NCBI GenBank assembly: GCA_036702865.1
Contig: DATNQD010000064.1
Location: forward strand, 266,993 to 330,992
DNA from: Trichocoleus sp.
GTDB lineage: Bacteria > Cyanobacteriota > Cyanobacteriia > Elainellales > Elainellaceae
DNA: 64,000 nucleotides
Direction of reading: 5' to 3'
Position 1 is the stretch's first letter, and each line of letters starts with the position of its first letter. A program made the position numbers and the translations under genes. Below, in pieces: positions 7,757 to 17,898 of the stretch. A model generated the notes under the pieces. That model searched no databases, was not told the DNA's origin, and saw only the letters and a program-made list of their open reading frames with translations.

Positions 7757-9727
7757 ATGACTCTATCCAGTGCCTACGCTACAGTGAGAGACGTGCGTTT
7801 CGTTCACCCCCGCATGACTTCTGCCTCTCCGATCGCTGACAATACACCGCGCCGACAACCCCGACCCACTGACCTGCGGCTGTTTCGCATCCTGCTACCG
7901 TACGTGAAGCAGAACTGGCGGTTGTTGACCGTTTCCCTCATTTTGATCATTCCCCTCGCGCTGGCAAGTTCCGCCCAGCCAGTGATCATTGGGCAGGCAG
8001 TCGCACTGGCGAAGCAAGAACCTGTGATGTGGTTTTTGCAGGGTCAATCGCTCTTGGGCGGTGCACAACTGCTGATTGGGCTACTGATCGTCACGCTCGT
8101 TATCCAGCTTTCTCTCAGCGGTGTCCAGGGCTATTTGATTCAAAAAGTGGGGCAACGCATCACCGCTACCATTCGGGATGATTTGTTTAAGCATGTCACT
8201 TCCCTTGCCACTCGCTTTTTCGATCGCACTCCCGTTGGACGATTGATTACTCGCCTCACTAGTGATGTAGATGCTCTAGGAGATGTGTTCTCGACTGGTG
8301 CGATCGGCATTGTCAGTGACTTCATGACGATGGTGGTGCTGCTAGTCGTCATGTTTTCGTTGCAGTGGCAGCTTGCCTTGATGTTGCTCGTTTTGCTCCT
8401 GCCTATTACCGGAGTTATTGTCTATTTTCAGCAGCAGTATCGCCAGTCAAACTATCGCGCTCGCGAAGAGCTTTCTGCCCTCAATTCAACGCTGCAAGAA
8501 AACATTGTTGGCATTAATGTCGTACAGCTCTTTCGCCGCGAACGGTTTAATAGTGAACTTTTTCGTAAGATCAATCAGCGATACATTAATGAAGTCGATC
8601 GCACCATCTTTTTTGACTCAGCCGTCTCCGCTACGCTGGAATGGGTCGCACTCGCCGCAATTGCTGCTGTTCTCTGGCTGGGCAGTCTTCTCGTTCTGAA
8701 CAAAACCCTCGACTTTGGTATTCTCACTTCCTTTGTTTTGTTTGCCCAACGCTTGTTTGATCCGCTGCGCCAGTTTGCTGAACGGTTTACCGCGATTCAA
8801 GCTGGACTGACTGCCCTGGAACGGGTAAGCGATATTTTAAGCGAGCCGATCGAAATCCGTGACCCAGAGATCATTACTGCCTCTGATCTAAGGGCAGAGC
8901 GAGAGCGAAAGATACGAAACATGGAGCTTCAGGCAGCAGGGGTTGTTTCACCGCTTGTTCTTGGCGATGGGAAGCAGGCTGTGAGCCATACACCGACGCC
9001 GAGCGAGATTCGCTTTGATCACGTCTGGTTTGGCTATAAACCGAATGAGTTTGTCCTGCGCGATCTAGACTTCACCATTCGTCCGGGTGAAAAGGTGGCT
9101 TTAGTAGGCCCAACAGGAGCTGGGAAAAGCTCAATTATTCGGTTGCTCTGCCGTCTCTATGAAGTAAGCCAGGGGCGGATTCTGCTTGATGGTGAAGATG
9201 TGCGCGATCTCCCCCAGGCAGAACTGCGGCGACGGATGGCGGTTATTTTACAGGATGGATTTCTGTTTGCCGGAGATGTGAAGAGTAACATTACCCTCGG
9301 TGAATCTTACTCGATCGAACAAGTCCGCGAAGCAGCATCACAGGTGAACGTTGATTCCTTCATCGAACGCCTGCCCCAAGGCTACAACACGCAACTGCGG
9401 CAAAGAGGCACAAACCTATCGGGTGGTGAAAAACAACTCTTAGCTTTTGCCCGTGCGGCGATTCGCAATCCCAGTATTCTGATTCTGGATGAAGCCACTG
9501 CCAATCTTGATGTCAGAACAGAAGCGCTGATCCAGCAAGCCCTCGAAACGCTGCTGATTGGACGGACAGCCATCATCATTGCCCATCGCCTATCCACCAT
9601 TCGGAGCGTCGATCGCATTCTTGTGCTTAAGCAAGGTCATTTAGTTGAATCGGGCAGCCATGATGAGCTTCTCGATCAAAATGGACTCTATGCCAGTCTG
9701 TACAAGCTACAAATGCTGGGTCAATAA
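7757..9727 (+). CDS. ABC exporter, fused transmembrane and ATP-binding domains (MsbA/lipid A exporter-like)
   Basis: A 656-residue half-transporter likely to work as a homo- or heterodimer in the plasma membrane. A polar N-terminus of about 50 residues precedes six helices (about 55-370). An insertion of about 40 residues (roughly 375-415) leads into the ATPase domain, with Walker A GPTGAGKSS from residue 451, signature LSGGEKQ, Walker B ILILDEAT and the switch histidine in IIAHRLST. The family exports lipids, peptides or drugs; the substrate is not deducible. An in-frame ATG at 7814 (MTSASPI) is an alternative start. It follows the 12-bp repeat array. Confidence 0.92.
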   Translation: MTLSSAYATVRDVRFVHPRMTSASPIADNTPRRQPRPTDLRLFRILLPYVKQNWRLLTVSLILIIPLALASSAQPVIIGQAVALAKQEPVMWFLQGQSLLGGAQLLIGLLIVTLVIQLSLSGVQGYLIQKVGQRITATIRDDLFKHVTSLATRFFDRTPVGRLITRLTSDVDALGDVFSTGAIGIVSDFMTMVVLLVVMFSLQWQLALMLLVLLLPITGVIVYFQQQYRQSNYRAREELSALNSTLQENIVGINVVQLFRRERFNSELFRKINQRYINEVDRTIFFDSAVSATLEWVALAAIAAVLWLGSLLVLNKTLDFGILTSFVLFAQRLFDPLRQFAERFTAIQAGLTALERVSDILSEPIEIRDPEIITASDLRAERERKIRNMELQAAGVVSPLVLGDGKQAVSHTPTPSEIRFDHVWFGYKPNEFVLRDLDFTIRPGEKVALVGPTGAGKSSIIRLLCRLYEVSQGRILLDGEDVRDLPQAELRRRMAVILQDGFLFAGDVKSNITLGESYSIEQVREAASQVNVDSFIERLPQGYNTQLRQRGTNLSGGEKQLLAFARAAIRNPSILILDEATANLDVRTEALIQQALETLLIGRTAIIIAHRLSTIRSVDRILVLKQGHLVESGSHDELLDQNGLYASLYKLQMLGQ

Positions 9728-9874
9728 CTTAGTCAATCAGACGCCGATCAACGCCGATCGCTGTATTACTGTTTCAGTTTGGGTTGCGGAACTAAAGACT
9801 TGAGGCGATCGTTTGGTTTTGGCTGTAGGTTTGCTGCCTGGGTTCGCGCGATCGGCAGTTTCCACGTTTTCAGC

Positions 9875-9900
9875 AAAAAATCCCGCTTTCGAGAAACGGG
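9875..9900 (-). terminator. Rho-independent terminator of the PhoX-like gene
   Basis: On the reverse strand a hairpin CCCGTTT-CTCG-AAAGCGGG (one bulged base) is followed by a run of six T. It lies about 105 bp past the stop of the PhoX-like gene. The exporter on the other strand has no U-run on this hairpin. Confidence 0.75.
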
Positions 9901-10006
9901 AATATCAGACTCAAATCATCAGTTGTTTGGATTAACAGCCCTCAAAAGTTTAGGAATTTGGTTGCCACCAGCTCCACAGTTCAACAGAAGTTAATGACCC
10001 ATCTTG

Positions 10007-12235
10007 CTAACTGAGGCTTTGCCCATCCAAACGACGAATTGCCACTACCGCAGGCTTCGGCGGATCGTTCGCTTGCTTACCAGGCCAATTTGAACCGATC
10101 GGCACTTCTCTTGCCTGGATAAACTCCTGCCCATCTGTGGTTTTCATCGCATATTGACGAGTTTCGGCTGCCATATTGGCGCGGACACCACCTATTTCAC
10201 CGGGATGCTGTGCTGCAATAAACAGGGTTTTATTGTCACGAGTAAAGAAAGGACCCGTCATTTCACTGTCCATTGGTCCAAAGCCAAACAGATGGGCTTC
10301 TCCAGCATTTGCGCCAGCAGTCGGCATCATCCAAATAGAGTTATTGCCAAACAATCCGCGCAAGTCTGACTGGCTCACTGCTTTCCCTTCAGCATCCGTG
10401 CGGCTGGGAATTGCTTTGTTGTGCTTGTCGCTGGACATATCCGTGACCATCCAAAGATTTCCCTTTGCGTCAAATTCCAGGTTGTCTGGGTTCGCAAAGC
10501 CCAAGCCCCCCTCGATCGGTTCGCCCCCGGCAGCAAAAGTTGACCACTGAAAGGTCATGGCAGCGGGATCGTTGCTATCTTCATCCAGACGCATAATCCA
10601 GCCATATTCATAGTCTTTCTCACCATTTGGACCCTTGAAGATCTCGGCATTTGGACTGCCATCACTGCTGCTAGGCGCACCTGACGTAAAGGTAATAAAC
10701 AGTGCCCCATCTGCTCGCACATCTGTATCTTCAGGACGAGCCGTACAGGTTGCTCCTGCTGCGTTTGCGGCAAAATGCGCGTCGATCAAAATTGCGCCTT
10801 GCTTTTCCTCAGCGTTGCCCTGATAGAGATCGCCGATCGTCTGAAACTGCTGCTTGAATGCCTGGATCGCTCCATCTTCGGTCACTTTGACAATGCTGCC
10901 TGCTGTGCGATCGGGGTTGGGCAGTGTAATCATGCCGCCAACATGGGTGCTGGGCAAATCAGGATTAACGGTTGTATCGGCTTTTAGCGCAATCCACCGT
11001 CCTGTACCATCCGCGTTAAACTTCGCAGCATAAAGCATCCCATCCGAGAGCAGGCTAGAGTTTGCCTTGTCCTGGGGATTCCGCACAATGCTGTTGCTCA
11101 CAAACTTATAGAGATGTCCGCCCCGTCGATCGCACCCGGAATAGAATGCCAGTTTCTTCCCAGCCACGGCCCGAACGCCAACTGCCTCATGCCGGAAGCG
11201 ACCAAGCCAGGTATGCTTCGTGCCATAGTCATCCGGGTTCGCTGGATCAACTTCCACCATCCAGCCATACTTATTGCCTGCCAACCCTAGGGCATTACCA
11301 AGACCTGTAATTTCTTCCGCGTCCATATTAAAGGGCTTTTTGCTGGGGTTCAGAGAAGTTCCATCAGCATAAACAGCTTCAGGGACATAGCTCTGGTAGT
11401 TTTCTTCAGCGCTGAAAACCGTACCCCAGGGTGTTGTGCCACCCGCACAGTTGCTAAAGCTGCCAATAATCCGATCGCCCAATCCATCTACATACCCCTG
11501 ACCGCTGGTCTTCTGGAAGACTGCAACTGCTGGCCCCGTTGATTTCAAATACTTCCCATCCTCCAAGCCCGAAATTCCCATAATGCGGCGATCGGCGCTG
11601 GAGTTGGTTCGCAGCCACTTCCCATCTGCTGCTTTGCGAATTGAAATCACAGAAAGACCTAAATCAGTTAGAGCGGTTTTGCTGAGGGTAAGGATTGCTG
11701 CTTTCGTCGCATCACTGTCGGGTAGCGCAAACGCATCGATCCCCGCTTCCCCGGCAGCTTTCACGGCAGCTTGTACAACATCTAAAGGCAAAGCCTGACC
11801 GATCACCTGCTGATAGGTTTGCATCCAGGGCTTGGCGCTGATGTACTCATGGTTGACCGTGAGCCACCCTTCATCAGAAGCAGTTTCCACAAAAGAAAGA
11901 TAGTCGTTGTTGTAGCCAAAATGCGAGTCACCCACTCGATCGCCCCAGGCAGCAACCACATCATAGGTATAGCCTTCTGGCAACACCAGGTCATCAACCA
12001 CTGTAAATTTGCTATAGTCGCTCAGTTGTTTGTCCCGGTTCATGCTGTCTGTCAGGAGCGGCATTGGACCTTGGATTGGTTTAAAGCTGAGCCGAGATGC
12101 CGAAACGCCTTGTGCTGATGCAGCTTCCCCTTGCTGTAACAAGGACGATTGTTTCCCGCTCACCAGCGGCTGAAGGGCGATCGAACCTGCACCCATCCCC
12201 AGAAACATCAAGAAGTGCCTACGCTTGAGTGACAT
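10007..12235 (-). CDS. phoX: PhoX-like (DUF839) secreted alkaline phosphatase
   Basis: About 742 residues. The N-terminus has a twin-arginine signal, KRRHFLMFLGMGAG, so export in folded form across the plasma membrane is expected. The rest matches the DUF839/PhoX beta-propeller family: DRIIGSFSNCAGGTTPWGT, a SAEENYQSY-type acidic motif and GGHLYKFVS are visible. PhoX enzymes are calcium- and iron-dependent phosphomonoesterases made under phosphate starvation. ATG at 12235 (MSLKRRHF) is preferred over ATG at 12250. An upstream TTAAGCAAA direct repeat with a 10-bp step is not a convincing Pho box. Phosphatase activity is inferred from the family. Confidence 0.85.
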   Translation of the reverse strand: MSLKRRHFLMFLGMGAGSIALQPLVSGKQSSLLQQGEAASAQGVSASRLSFKPIQGPMPLLTDSMNRDKQLSDYSKFTVVDDLVLPEGYTYDVVAAWGDRVGDSHFGYNNDYLSFVETASDEGWLTVNHEYISAKPWMQTYQQVIGQALPLDVVQAAVKAAGEAGIDAFALPDSDATKAAILTLSKTALTDLGLSVISIRKAADGKWLRTNSSADRRIMGISGLEDGKYLKSTGPAVAVFQKTSGQGYVDGLGDRIIGSFSNCAGGTTPWGTVFSAEENYQSYVPEAVYADGTSLNPSKKPFNMDAEEITGLGNALGLAGNKYGWMVEVDPANPDDYGTKHTWLGRFRHEAVGVRAVAGKKLAFYSGCDRRGGHLYKFVSNSIVRNPQDKANSSLLSDGMLYAAKFNADGTGRWIALKADTTVNPDLPSTHVGGMITLPNPDRTAGSIVKVTEDGAIQAFKQQFQTIGDLYQGNAEEKQGAILIDAHFAANAAGATCTARPEDTDVRADGALFITFTSGAPSSSDGSPNAEIFKGPNGEKDYEYGWIMRLDEDSNDPAAMTFQWSTFAAGGEPIEGGLGFANPDNLEFDAKGNLWMVTDMSSDKHNKAIPSRTDAEGKAVSQSDLRGLFGNNSIWMMPTAGANAGEAHLFGFGPMDSEMTGPFFTRDNKTLFIAAQHPGEIGGVRANMAAETRQYAMKTTDGQEFIQAREVPIGSNWPGKQANDPPKPAVVAIRRLDGQSLS

Positions 12236-12250
12236 AGCAGAGTTTCCCAA

Positions 12251-12795
12251 AGTTATTCTTATCTAGCTTGTCTGTCGAATCACTGGACAATGAGGCGGCG
12301 CGAAATGCAGCAGTACCCCATAGGGCAGACTCTAGCAATGTTGGTTTAAGTGCTGATGATCATTCTGTTAAGGACACATCCCTGTTCAGAGATTAAGCAA
12401 ACTTAAGCAAAAGGACCGATCGGCAACTCCTGAATCGGGAGAACAATAGACTTCTCTATCTTTCGCAACATTTCTTAAGCTTGAATCGATCGCTAGATTC
12501 AGACTAAGGCTAGGCACATTTGCTTATTTTTATGAGATCATGGCAGAAGTGGACAATGTTAAAAGCTGTTCAGCTTGATGCAAAAATTAACCTTTGCAGC
12601 AGGTCTGCATCAATTAGTTGTAGTTTCTTATACAAGAGTTAAACTTTAAATAACAAACAATTTGATTTTTCTTTACCCTATCGTCTGCCCCGGTATTTCT
12701 CTATTGCTGCTGTAGTTTGTCGGTAAGACCTTTATTCGACTCATAAAAAAATTTCTATTTAAACTTCAACTGAATTCAAAGAGGCACAGCGAAGC
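12251..12795. other. Divergent intergenic region between phoX and the ABC1 kinase
   Basis: About 545 bp, AT-rich towards the right. It must hold both promoters. A direct repeat TTAAGCAAA-C-TTAAGCAAA lies near 12395-12413; it resembles TTAA-type Pho half-sites but has a 10-bp rather than an 11-bp step. No gene or RNA was recognised. Confidence 0.5.
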
Positions 12796-14517
12796 GTGAA
12801 TTACTCTCCCTTTAGCCAGATGCGACGTTACGACTCACAAGCCATTGCTCGGTACTACCGCTATCGTCCTTGGCGAGCAATTTGGCGAATGTTCGTCGTT
12901 ATTTGGCTATTCTCCCGATTTATATTGGGGTTGCGGTGGGATAAATGGACGAACCAGGAAGAAGCCCAGAAAACGAAGCGGGCAGTTCAACTCCGGCAAC
13001 TGCTGACGCGCCTCGGTCCCACTTATATCAAAGTTGGACAAGCCCTTTCCACTCGTCCAGATTTAGTACGCAAAGACTTTTTAGATGAACTGACAAAGCT
13101 GCAAGACCGGCTCCCGCCATTCCCGACACCGCTTGCCTTTGACATTATTGAACGAGAACTCGATCGATCGGTCGAGGAGATGTTTGATCCAATCTCTGCT
13201 GAGCCGATCGCAGCGGCAAGTTTGGGGCAGGTCTATCATGCTTACTTGCAAACTGGGGAAGAGGTTGCCGTTAAGGTGCAACGTCCAAATCTGCTGCCCG
13301 TTCTAACCCTTGACCTCTATTTGATGCGTTGGGCAGCAAGCTGGCTGGGTCCACTACTACCGCTGAATCTGGGCCACAACTTGACTTTGATTGTGGATGA
13401 GTTTGGCACAAAGCTGTTTGAGGAAGTTGACTACCTCAACGAAGGGCGCAATGCCGAGAAGTTTGCTGCCAACTTTTCAGATGATCCAACGGTGAAGGTG
13501 CCATCTATCTATTGGCGATACAGCAGCCAACGGGTTTTGGTGCTGGAGTGGATTAACGGCTTCAAACTCACTGACATCAACAAAATTCAGGAGTCGAATC
13601 TCAATGCAGATAGGCTGATTGAAATTGGTGTCACCTCTGGTCTAAGGCAATTGCTGGAGTATGGCTTCTTCCACGCTGACCCCCACCCTGGCAACCTTTT
13701 TGCAACGCCGAACGGTCAGATGGCATATATCGACTTTGGCATGATGGATCAGCTGAGCGAGATAACGAAGGAAACGCTCGTTGATTCTATTGTGCATCTG
13801 ATCAACAAGGATTACGAAGACCTGGCAAAGGATTTCGTGAAGCTAGGCTTCCTGACCCCTGACACTGATATTCAGCCGATCGTGCCTGCGCTAGAAATCG
13901 TTTTGGGGAGTGCTTTAGGTGAAAGTGTCCGAGACTTTAACTTCAAGACCATCACCGATCAGTTTGCTTCCTTGATGTATGAGTATCCGTTCCGCCTCCC
14001 AGCCCAGTTTGCGCTGATTATTCGATCGCTCGTCACGCAAGAAGGACTGGCACTGAGCCTCAACCCCGACTTCAAAATTGTGGATGTTGCCTTTCCCTAT
14101 ATTGCGAAGCGGCTCTTAACTGGAGAATCTCCGCAATTGCGACGACGGTTAATCGATGTTTTGTTCAAAGATGGCAAATTTCAGTGGCATCGCCTGGAGA
14201 ACCTGCTTTCGATCGCCCGCTCCGACAACAATTTTGACATTCTGCCCACGGCACAACTCGGTTTACAATACCTCTTATCGGAAGAAGGACAGTATCTGCG
14301 GCGACAGTTGATCCTGGCTTTGGTTGAAAACGATCGGCTCCACACCGAAGAAGTACAGCGGCTGTGGAATCTGATTAAAGACGACATCAAGCCCGATCGT
14401 CTGTTTAGTGCGGCTTTGGGGGCGCTAACGGGCTTATCGACTGCTGGAGCCACTGCCCTTTTACCCTCCATGGTTGCCTTCATCAATTCCCCGAAACTTG
14501 AGAACCCCAAACCCTAG
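12796..14517 (+). CDS. ABC1/UbiB-family atypical kinase
   Basis: A 573-residue protein starting with GTG. It has the family hallmark KxGQ (K79 and Q82 in YIKVGQALSTRPD), the AAASLGQVYHA segment that replaces the usual glycine loop, the ExD motif (DEFGTKLFEEVDYLNEGRNAE, quoted here as EEVDYLNEGRNA), the FFHADPHPGN catalytic loop and the YIDFGMM metal-binding triplet. Two hydrophobic segments at the C-terminus (about 535-562) may anchor it. Family members support quinone synthesis and, in cyanobacteria and plastids, lipid and prenylquinone metabolism. It is close upstream of a small membrane protein gene. Confidence 0.92.
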   Translation: MNYSPFSQMRRYDSQAIARYYRYRPWRAIWRMFVVIWLFSRFILGLRWDKWTNQEEAQKTKRAVQLRQLLTRLGPTYIKVGQALSTRPDLVRKDFLDELTKLQDRLPPFPTPLAFDIIERELDRSVEEMFDPISAEPIAAASLGQVYHAYLQTGEEVAVKVQRPNLLPVLTLDLYLMRWAASWLGPLLPLNLGHNLTLIVDEFGTKLFEEVDYLNEGRNAEKFAANFSDDPTVKVPSIYWRYSSQRVLVLEWINGFKLTDINKIQESNLNADRLIEIGVTSGLRQLLEYGFFHADPHPGNLFATPNGQMAYIDFGMMDQLSEITKETLVDSIVHLINKDYEDLAKDFVKLGFLTPDTDIQPIVPALEIVLGSALGESVRDFNFKTITDQFASLMYEYPFRLPAQFALIIRSLVTQEGLALSLNPDFKIVDVAFPYIAKRLLTGESPQLRRRLIDVLFKDGKFQWHRLENLLSIARSDNNFDILPTAQLGLQYLLSEEGQYLRRQLILALVENDRLHTEEVQRLWNLIKDDIKPDRLFSAALGALTGLSTAGATALLPSMVAFINSPKLENPKP

Positions 14518-14561
14518 AAGGCGATCGATTATTCAGTTCATAATCCCTTATCCCCAATCTC

Positions 14562-14939
14562 ATGGAGCAATACATTCCTTACTACGAACCGCCGTATTTT
14601 CTGCTGGTTGCTGGGTTACTGGCTGGTATCACCTCTGGGGCTGCATTTGAAGCGACGTTAAAGCAGTCTGTTCATGCCTGGGCAAAAAGCCGCTCCACGC
14701 GCAACCTGGCAAATTTACAAGGATTACCGCTCCTGATTCCATTTCTGGGCATGTGCGGCGGCATCTGTATTTTTCTGGCGTCGGGTCTCTCGATCTTTGG
14801 GTTTCCGAACTCGCTTTCCTATGGCATCGCTTTTCCCCTAACGCTATTTATTGGCTTTTTGGTTTGGTCGCAATTGGGCAAAATTTTGGTGCAGCTAGAG
14901 CAGGGCGGCTCAAAAGCACTCGACCTTGACATTTACTAA
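14562..14939 (+). CDS. Conserved small membrane protein of unknown function
   Basis: A 125-residue protein with three hydrophobic segments (about 12-32, 53-78 and 83-108) and a charged C-terminus. I do not recognise a named domain. It starts 44 bp after the ABC1 kinase gene, on the same strand, and a strong terminator follows it, so the two probably form one transcript. A membrane partner of the kinase is possible but only inferred from position. Confidence 0.7.
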   Translation: MEQYIPYYEPPYFLLVAGLLAGITSGAAFEATLKQSVHAWAKSRSTRNLANLQGLPLLIPFLGMCGGICIFLASGLSIFGFPNSLSYGIAFPLTLFIGFLVWSQLGKILVQLEQGGSKALDLDIY

Positions 14940-14994
14940 AAGCAAAACTCTAAATGCGGTGATGTGAGTTCGATCGCATTGAAGTACCCCTGCG

Positions 14995-15017
14995 GGGCGG
15001 ATTTTCCGCCCTTTTTT
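14995..15017 (+). terminator. Rho-independent terminator after the ABC1 kinase pair
   Basis: GGGCGG-ATTTT-CCGCCC followed directly by six T. It lies about 55 bp after the small membrane protein gene. The left arm can alternatively pair with the CCCC just upstream (14987-14997). Confidence 0.9.
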
Positions 15018-15211
15018 GCTGGCACTCGACCCGACCCCGATGAATTTCTGCGCTCTCCGGATCGCCTGCAATGATGTCGCTATACTAAACCAACAAAGAT
15101 TGCAAGAAAAAAACAGTTTTTGGGTTTACTCAGCTTAGGCATTTTTGCCTCTGGTTCGACCAGTCATCACCATACGCAATCTCACCATATACAACTCTAC
15201 GATCGCAGCCC

Positions 15212-15547
15212 GTGTTACCTCCAATTGTGCATGAGGGGAGTTTCAATCCCTTTAAGTTTTGGTTCAACAACAGCGTGCAGGACGGCATGTACTATCAGAG
15301 TGAACTGTTTTGCCGTCTACAGTCTGTACCTGCTCGCTATCGTGCTCAGCTCTATCACTATGCCTGTCGGTTAGCCCAGAAAGAGAGCATTATTGTCAGT
15401 GCTGGTCCAGAGTCCTACAGTATTTGGATTGGTCTTCGTAGTCCTGATGCGATCGAACACATTACCGGAAATTGCCCTCTGCCCGCCTTCTTACAGTTTG
15501 CTCACCAACAACCTATGCCACCTGTGCCCCCGCCTCAGGAAGCCTAG
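15212..15547 (+). CDS. Conserved hypothetical protein
   Basis: A 111-residue soluble protein, GTG start. It has no membrane segment or known catalytic motif; the middle is rich in Tyr and Arg (SVPARYRAQLYHYACRLAQ) and the tail is proline-rich (PMPPVPPPQ). It looks like a conserved cyanobacterial protein rather than a chance frame because the composition is protein-like through its length. The stop overlaps the end of the convergent kinase gene by 4 bp. Function unknown. Confidence 0.6.
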   Translation: MLPPIVHEGSFNPFKFWFNNSVQDGMYYQSELFCRLQSVPARYRAQLYHYACRLAQKESIIVSAGPESYSIWIGLRSPDAIEHITGNCPLPAFLQFAHQQPMPPVPPPQEA

Positions 15548-17763
15548 AGCTTTGAAAGAGTTGCTGTAGATTTCATGGGAAAAGGACAAAAGGAGAGAAC
15601 CGGAAACTGCATGATAAAACGGGTTTGCATCGCTGCACTATCCACCTGAATTGTGCCATTAAGATGCTCAACCAAGCGTTTAACTAACGCTAATCCTAAA
15701 CCCGTTCCCCCTTGCTTCCAGGGATCGGCATTTGGCACGCGATAGAACTTTTCAAAAATGCGACTCAGTTCTTTCTCCGGAATTTCGGAGCCGCTATTAA
15801 TCACCTGAATCGTAATTTGATCCTGGTTGAGATTGGCAACAACGAAAATTTTCTCGCGAGGGGGCGTATATTTGCAGGCATTGTGGAGCAGTTCTGCCAT
15901 AATTCGCTTCAGTGCTGCCTCATCTGTCTGAAATAAGGGGAACTGTGATTCCATTTCCAGCGTTAGCTGCTGCTCTCTCGCATGTGCCCGGTCTTTAAAG
16001 GACTGGATCAGTTCAGGCAACCAATCTTTCAAATTCACTAAGTCCATCATGCTAGGTTCCATGCCTGCGTCAAGTCGCTGCAGATCGAGCAGGTCATTGA
16101 TCAGGCTAATTTCTCGCTCACATTCGCTGTCCAACACTTGCAGATATTGTGACAGTCTGCTGCGGTAGGGGGAGTCCACCGTTACGCCAATGCTGGTCAC
16201 TTTGTTTAAGTTGACTCCCAGCATTTGGATCGCCATTTTCATATTTGCAACGGGCGATCGAAGCTCATGAGAAACCGTACTGAGAAAGTCATCTTTGAGC
16301 AAACTCAGCGTTTCCATCTCCACTAGACGCTCCTGCGCCGCTTGATAGAGACGAGCTTGCCGGATGGCAATGGCACAATGGTTAGCAACCTGCTGTGCTA
16401 ATCGCACCTCTCGCTCCTCAAACCAAGTTTCACTCTCTCTAAACAGCCAGATATCGCCTAAAATTTCGTGGCTGTCTCCAATGGGACAAGCAAGAATTGT
16501 ATAGCTTTGCTGAGGAACCAACTCTGGAGCAAGAACAGGATGAACGCAAAATTGAACCGTCTCGCCCTTGAGCAGTTGGGCATGAACCCCAGGAAATTCT
16601 TCTACTCCGTCTATCCCATAGCTTTGGCCTGAGTTCACTGGAGATTCAGTCAGGAAAAACTGGGTCTGAATGATTGTCTTTCTGGCTTGTAGATCAAAAA
16701 TTGCTGTATTGCAGCCAATAATTTGCAATTCAGTTGTCAATTCTTGCACAGTGGCTTGCAAAATATGGTTCTCGTCCAGGCTATCTCGAACGCGATCGGT
16801 GATGCGTTGCAGGAGATCTGCAAAGTTGAGCGACTGTTTCAGTTGATAGGTTCGTTCTTGAACCTGCTGCTCCAGATAAATTTCTGAGTCTTTCAGCAAC
16901 TGCTCCCGAACCCGGATGCGATCGATCATGCTTTGAAAAACTCGCGCAAGCAGGTCAAATTCATCGGGTAACCACCTGCGGTCGATGAAAAAAAAGTTGT
17001 GATTGTAATCTCCCGTTCCTGTTTTTTCGGCTGCGGCAGAAAGTTGATTTAACTGTTTCGTGAGTAGCCCCGACAGAAAATAAATCAGAACAAACAGAAC
17101 GCTATAAGTTGTGATGAAAGCAATCAAAAGTCGATCGCGAATCCCTTGTTGAATCGCAAGAATATAGCCTGCTTGATAGTCAATTCCAAGTGCTCCAACA
17201 GGATCGCCTTTTGAGTTAAGAATCGGCGTTACTCCAGTTGCCCAAACGCCCCATTTATCGGCTGCAATTGATAAATCAACTGTTTGTACTTTGAGCCCTT
17301 TCAGTAAAATATCGTCTTCTTTAAGAGCGATTTTATAATACTCTAAAAACTTTGCGCCTTTAATGCGATGGTTCACCGCAGTATCGCTGCCAATAAAGAT
17401 AATCGCTTTAGGTTCAGAAGCTGGAACGTAAGTATAAATAAAGGCTTGGGGATTAATTGAAGAAACGGCTGCTAACCACTGCACATGCTGCCAATAGCGA
17501 GGATCATCAGAGTAACCATCAGAACGTGGCTTTGCCTGCCTTAAAGCAACAAACGAATCACCATCAATTCCTTTTACTGCTCCATTCAGCGTTTGAACTA
17601 AGTCCTCCTGAACGTGCTCCATCGATTTTTGAGTAGAGAACTGATAGAACCAGTAATAAACGCCAGAGAAAACAGCGACAAACAGAACTGTAAAACTTGA
17701 TAAAAGTTTGAGGCGAAGGCTTACCAACTTTAGGGATCGTTCGGTAGATGGTGGTCTTGTCAT
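15544..17763 (-). CDS. Membrane-anchored sensor histidine kinase with GAF domain
   Basis: About 739 residues from ATG 17763; upstream in-frame TTG and GTG codons are open but have no ribosome-binding site. Order: a helix (about 20-42), a periplasmic sensor of about 170 residues rich in aromatics (YWQHVQWLAAVSSINPQ), a second helix (about 212-235), HAMP, a coiled linker, a GAF domain (about 320-470), HisKA with VSHELRSPVANMKM and phospho-acceptor H499, and HATPase_c ending in GTGLGLALVKRLVEHL. The cytoplasmic half is a close paralogue of the kinase at 2031-4703. No response regulator is adjacent. The ligand is unknown. Confidence 0.9.
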   Translation of the reverse strand: MTRPPSTERSLKLVSLRLKLLSSFTVLFVAVFSGVYYWFYQFSTQKSMEHVQEDLVQTLNGAVKGIDGDSFVALRQAKPRSDGYSDDPRYWQHVQWLAAVSSINPQAFIYTYVPASEPKAIIFIGSDTAVNHRIKGAKFLEYYKIALKEDDILLKGLKVQTVDLSIAADKWGVWATGVTPILNSKGDPVGALGIDYQAGYILAIQQGIRDRLLIAFITTYSVLFVLIYFLSGLLTKQLNQLSAAAEKTGTGDYNHNFFFIDRRWLPDEFDLLARVFQSMIDRIRVREQLLKDSEIYLEQQVQERTYQLKQSLNFADLLQRITDRVRDSLDENHILQATVQELTTELQIIGCNTAIFDLQARKTIIQTQFFLTESPVNSGQSYGIDGVEEFPGVHAQLLKGETVQFCVHPVLAPELVPQQSYTILACPIGDSHEILGDIWLFRESETWFEEREVRLAQQVANHCAIAIRQARLYQAAQERLVEMETLSLLKDDFLSTVSHELRSPVANMKMAIQMLGVNLNKVTSIGVTVDSPYRSRLSQYLQVLDSECEREISLINDLLDLQRLDAGMEPSMMDLVNLKDWLPELIQSFKDRAHAREQQLTLEMESQFPLFQTDEAALKRIMAELLHNACKYTPPREKIFVVANLNQDQITIQVINSGSEIPEKELSRIFEKFYRVPNADPWKQGGTGLGLALVKRLVEHLNGTIQVDSAAMQTRFIMQFPVLSFCPFPMKSTATLSKL

Positions 17764-17898
17764 TCGTTGCAAAAGTTGCACAAAGAAGTTGCACAAAACA
17801 GGATAGGGCAGCCAGCTTTAGAGTGCCCAGAAACCCAAACGTCCTCTCGTCAGAATTAAGAAGATTTCACAAACGCTAAGCGCGGTAAGCAACAAAAG

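Noticed and set aside
9779..9994. 71-codon open frame between the exporter and phoX.
   Set aside because: It spans the phoX terminator hairpin and has no ribosome-binding site or recognisable sequence.
12395..12413. Possible Pho box before phoX (TTAAGCAAA direct repeat).
   Set aside because: The step is 10 bp, not the 11 bp expected, and only two units exist.
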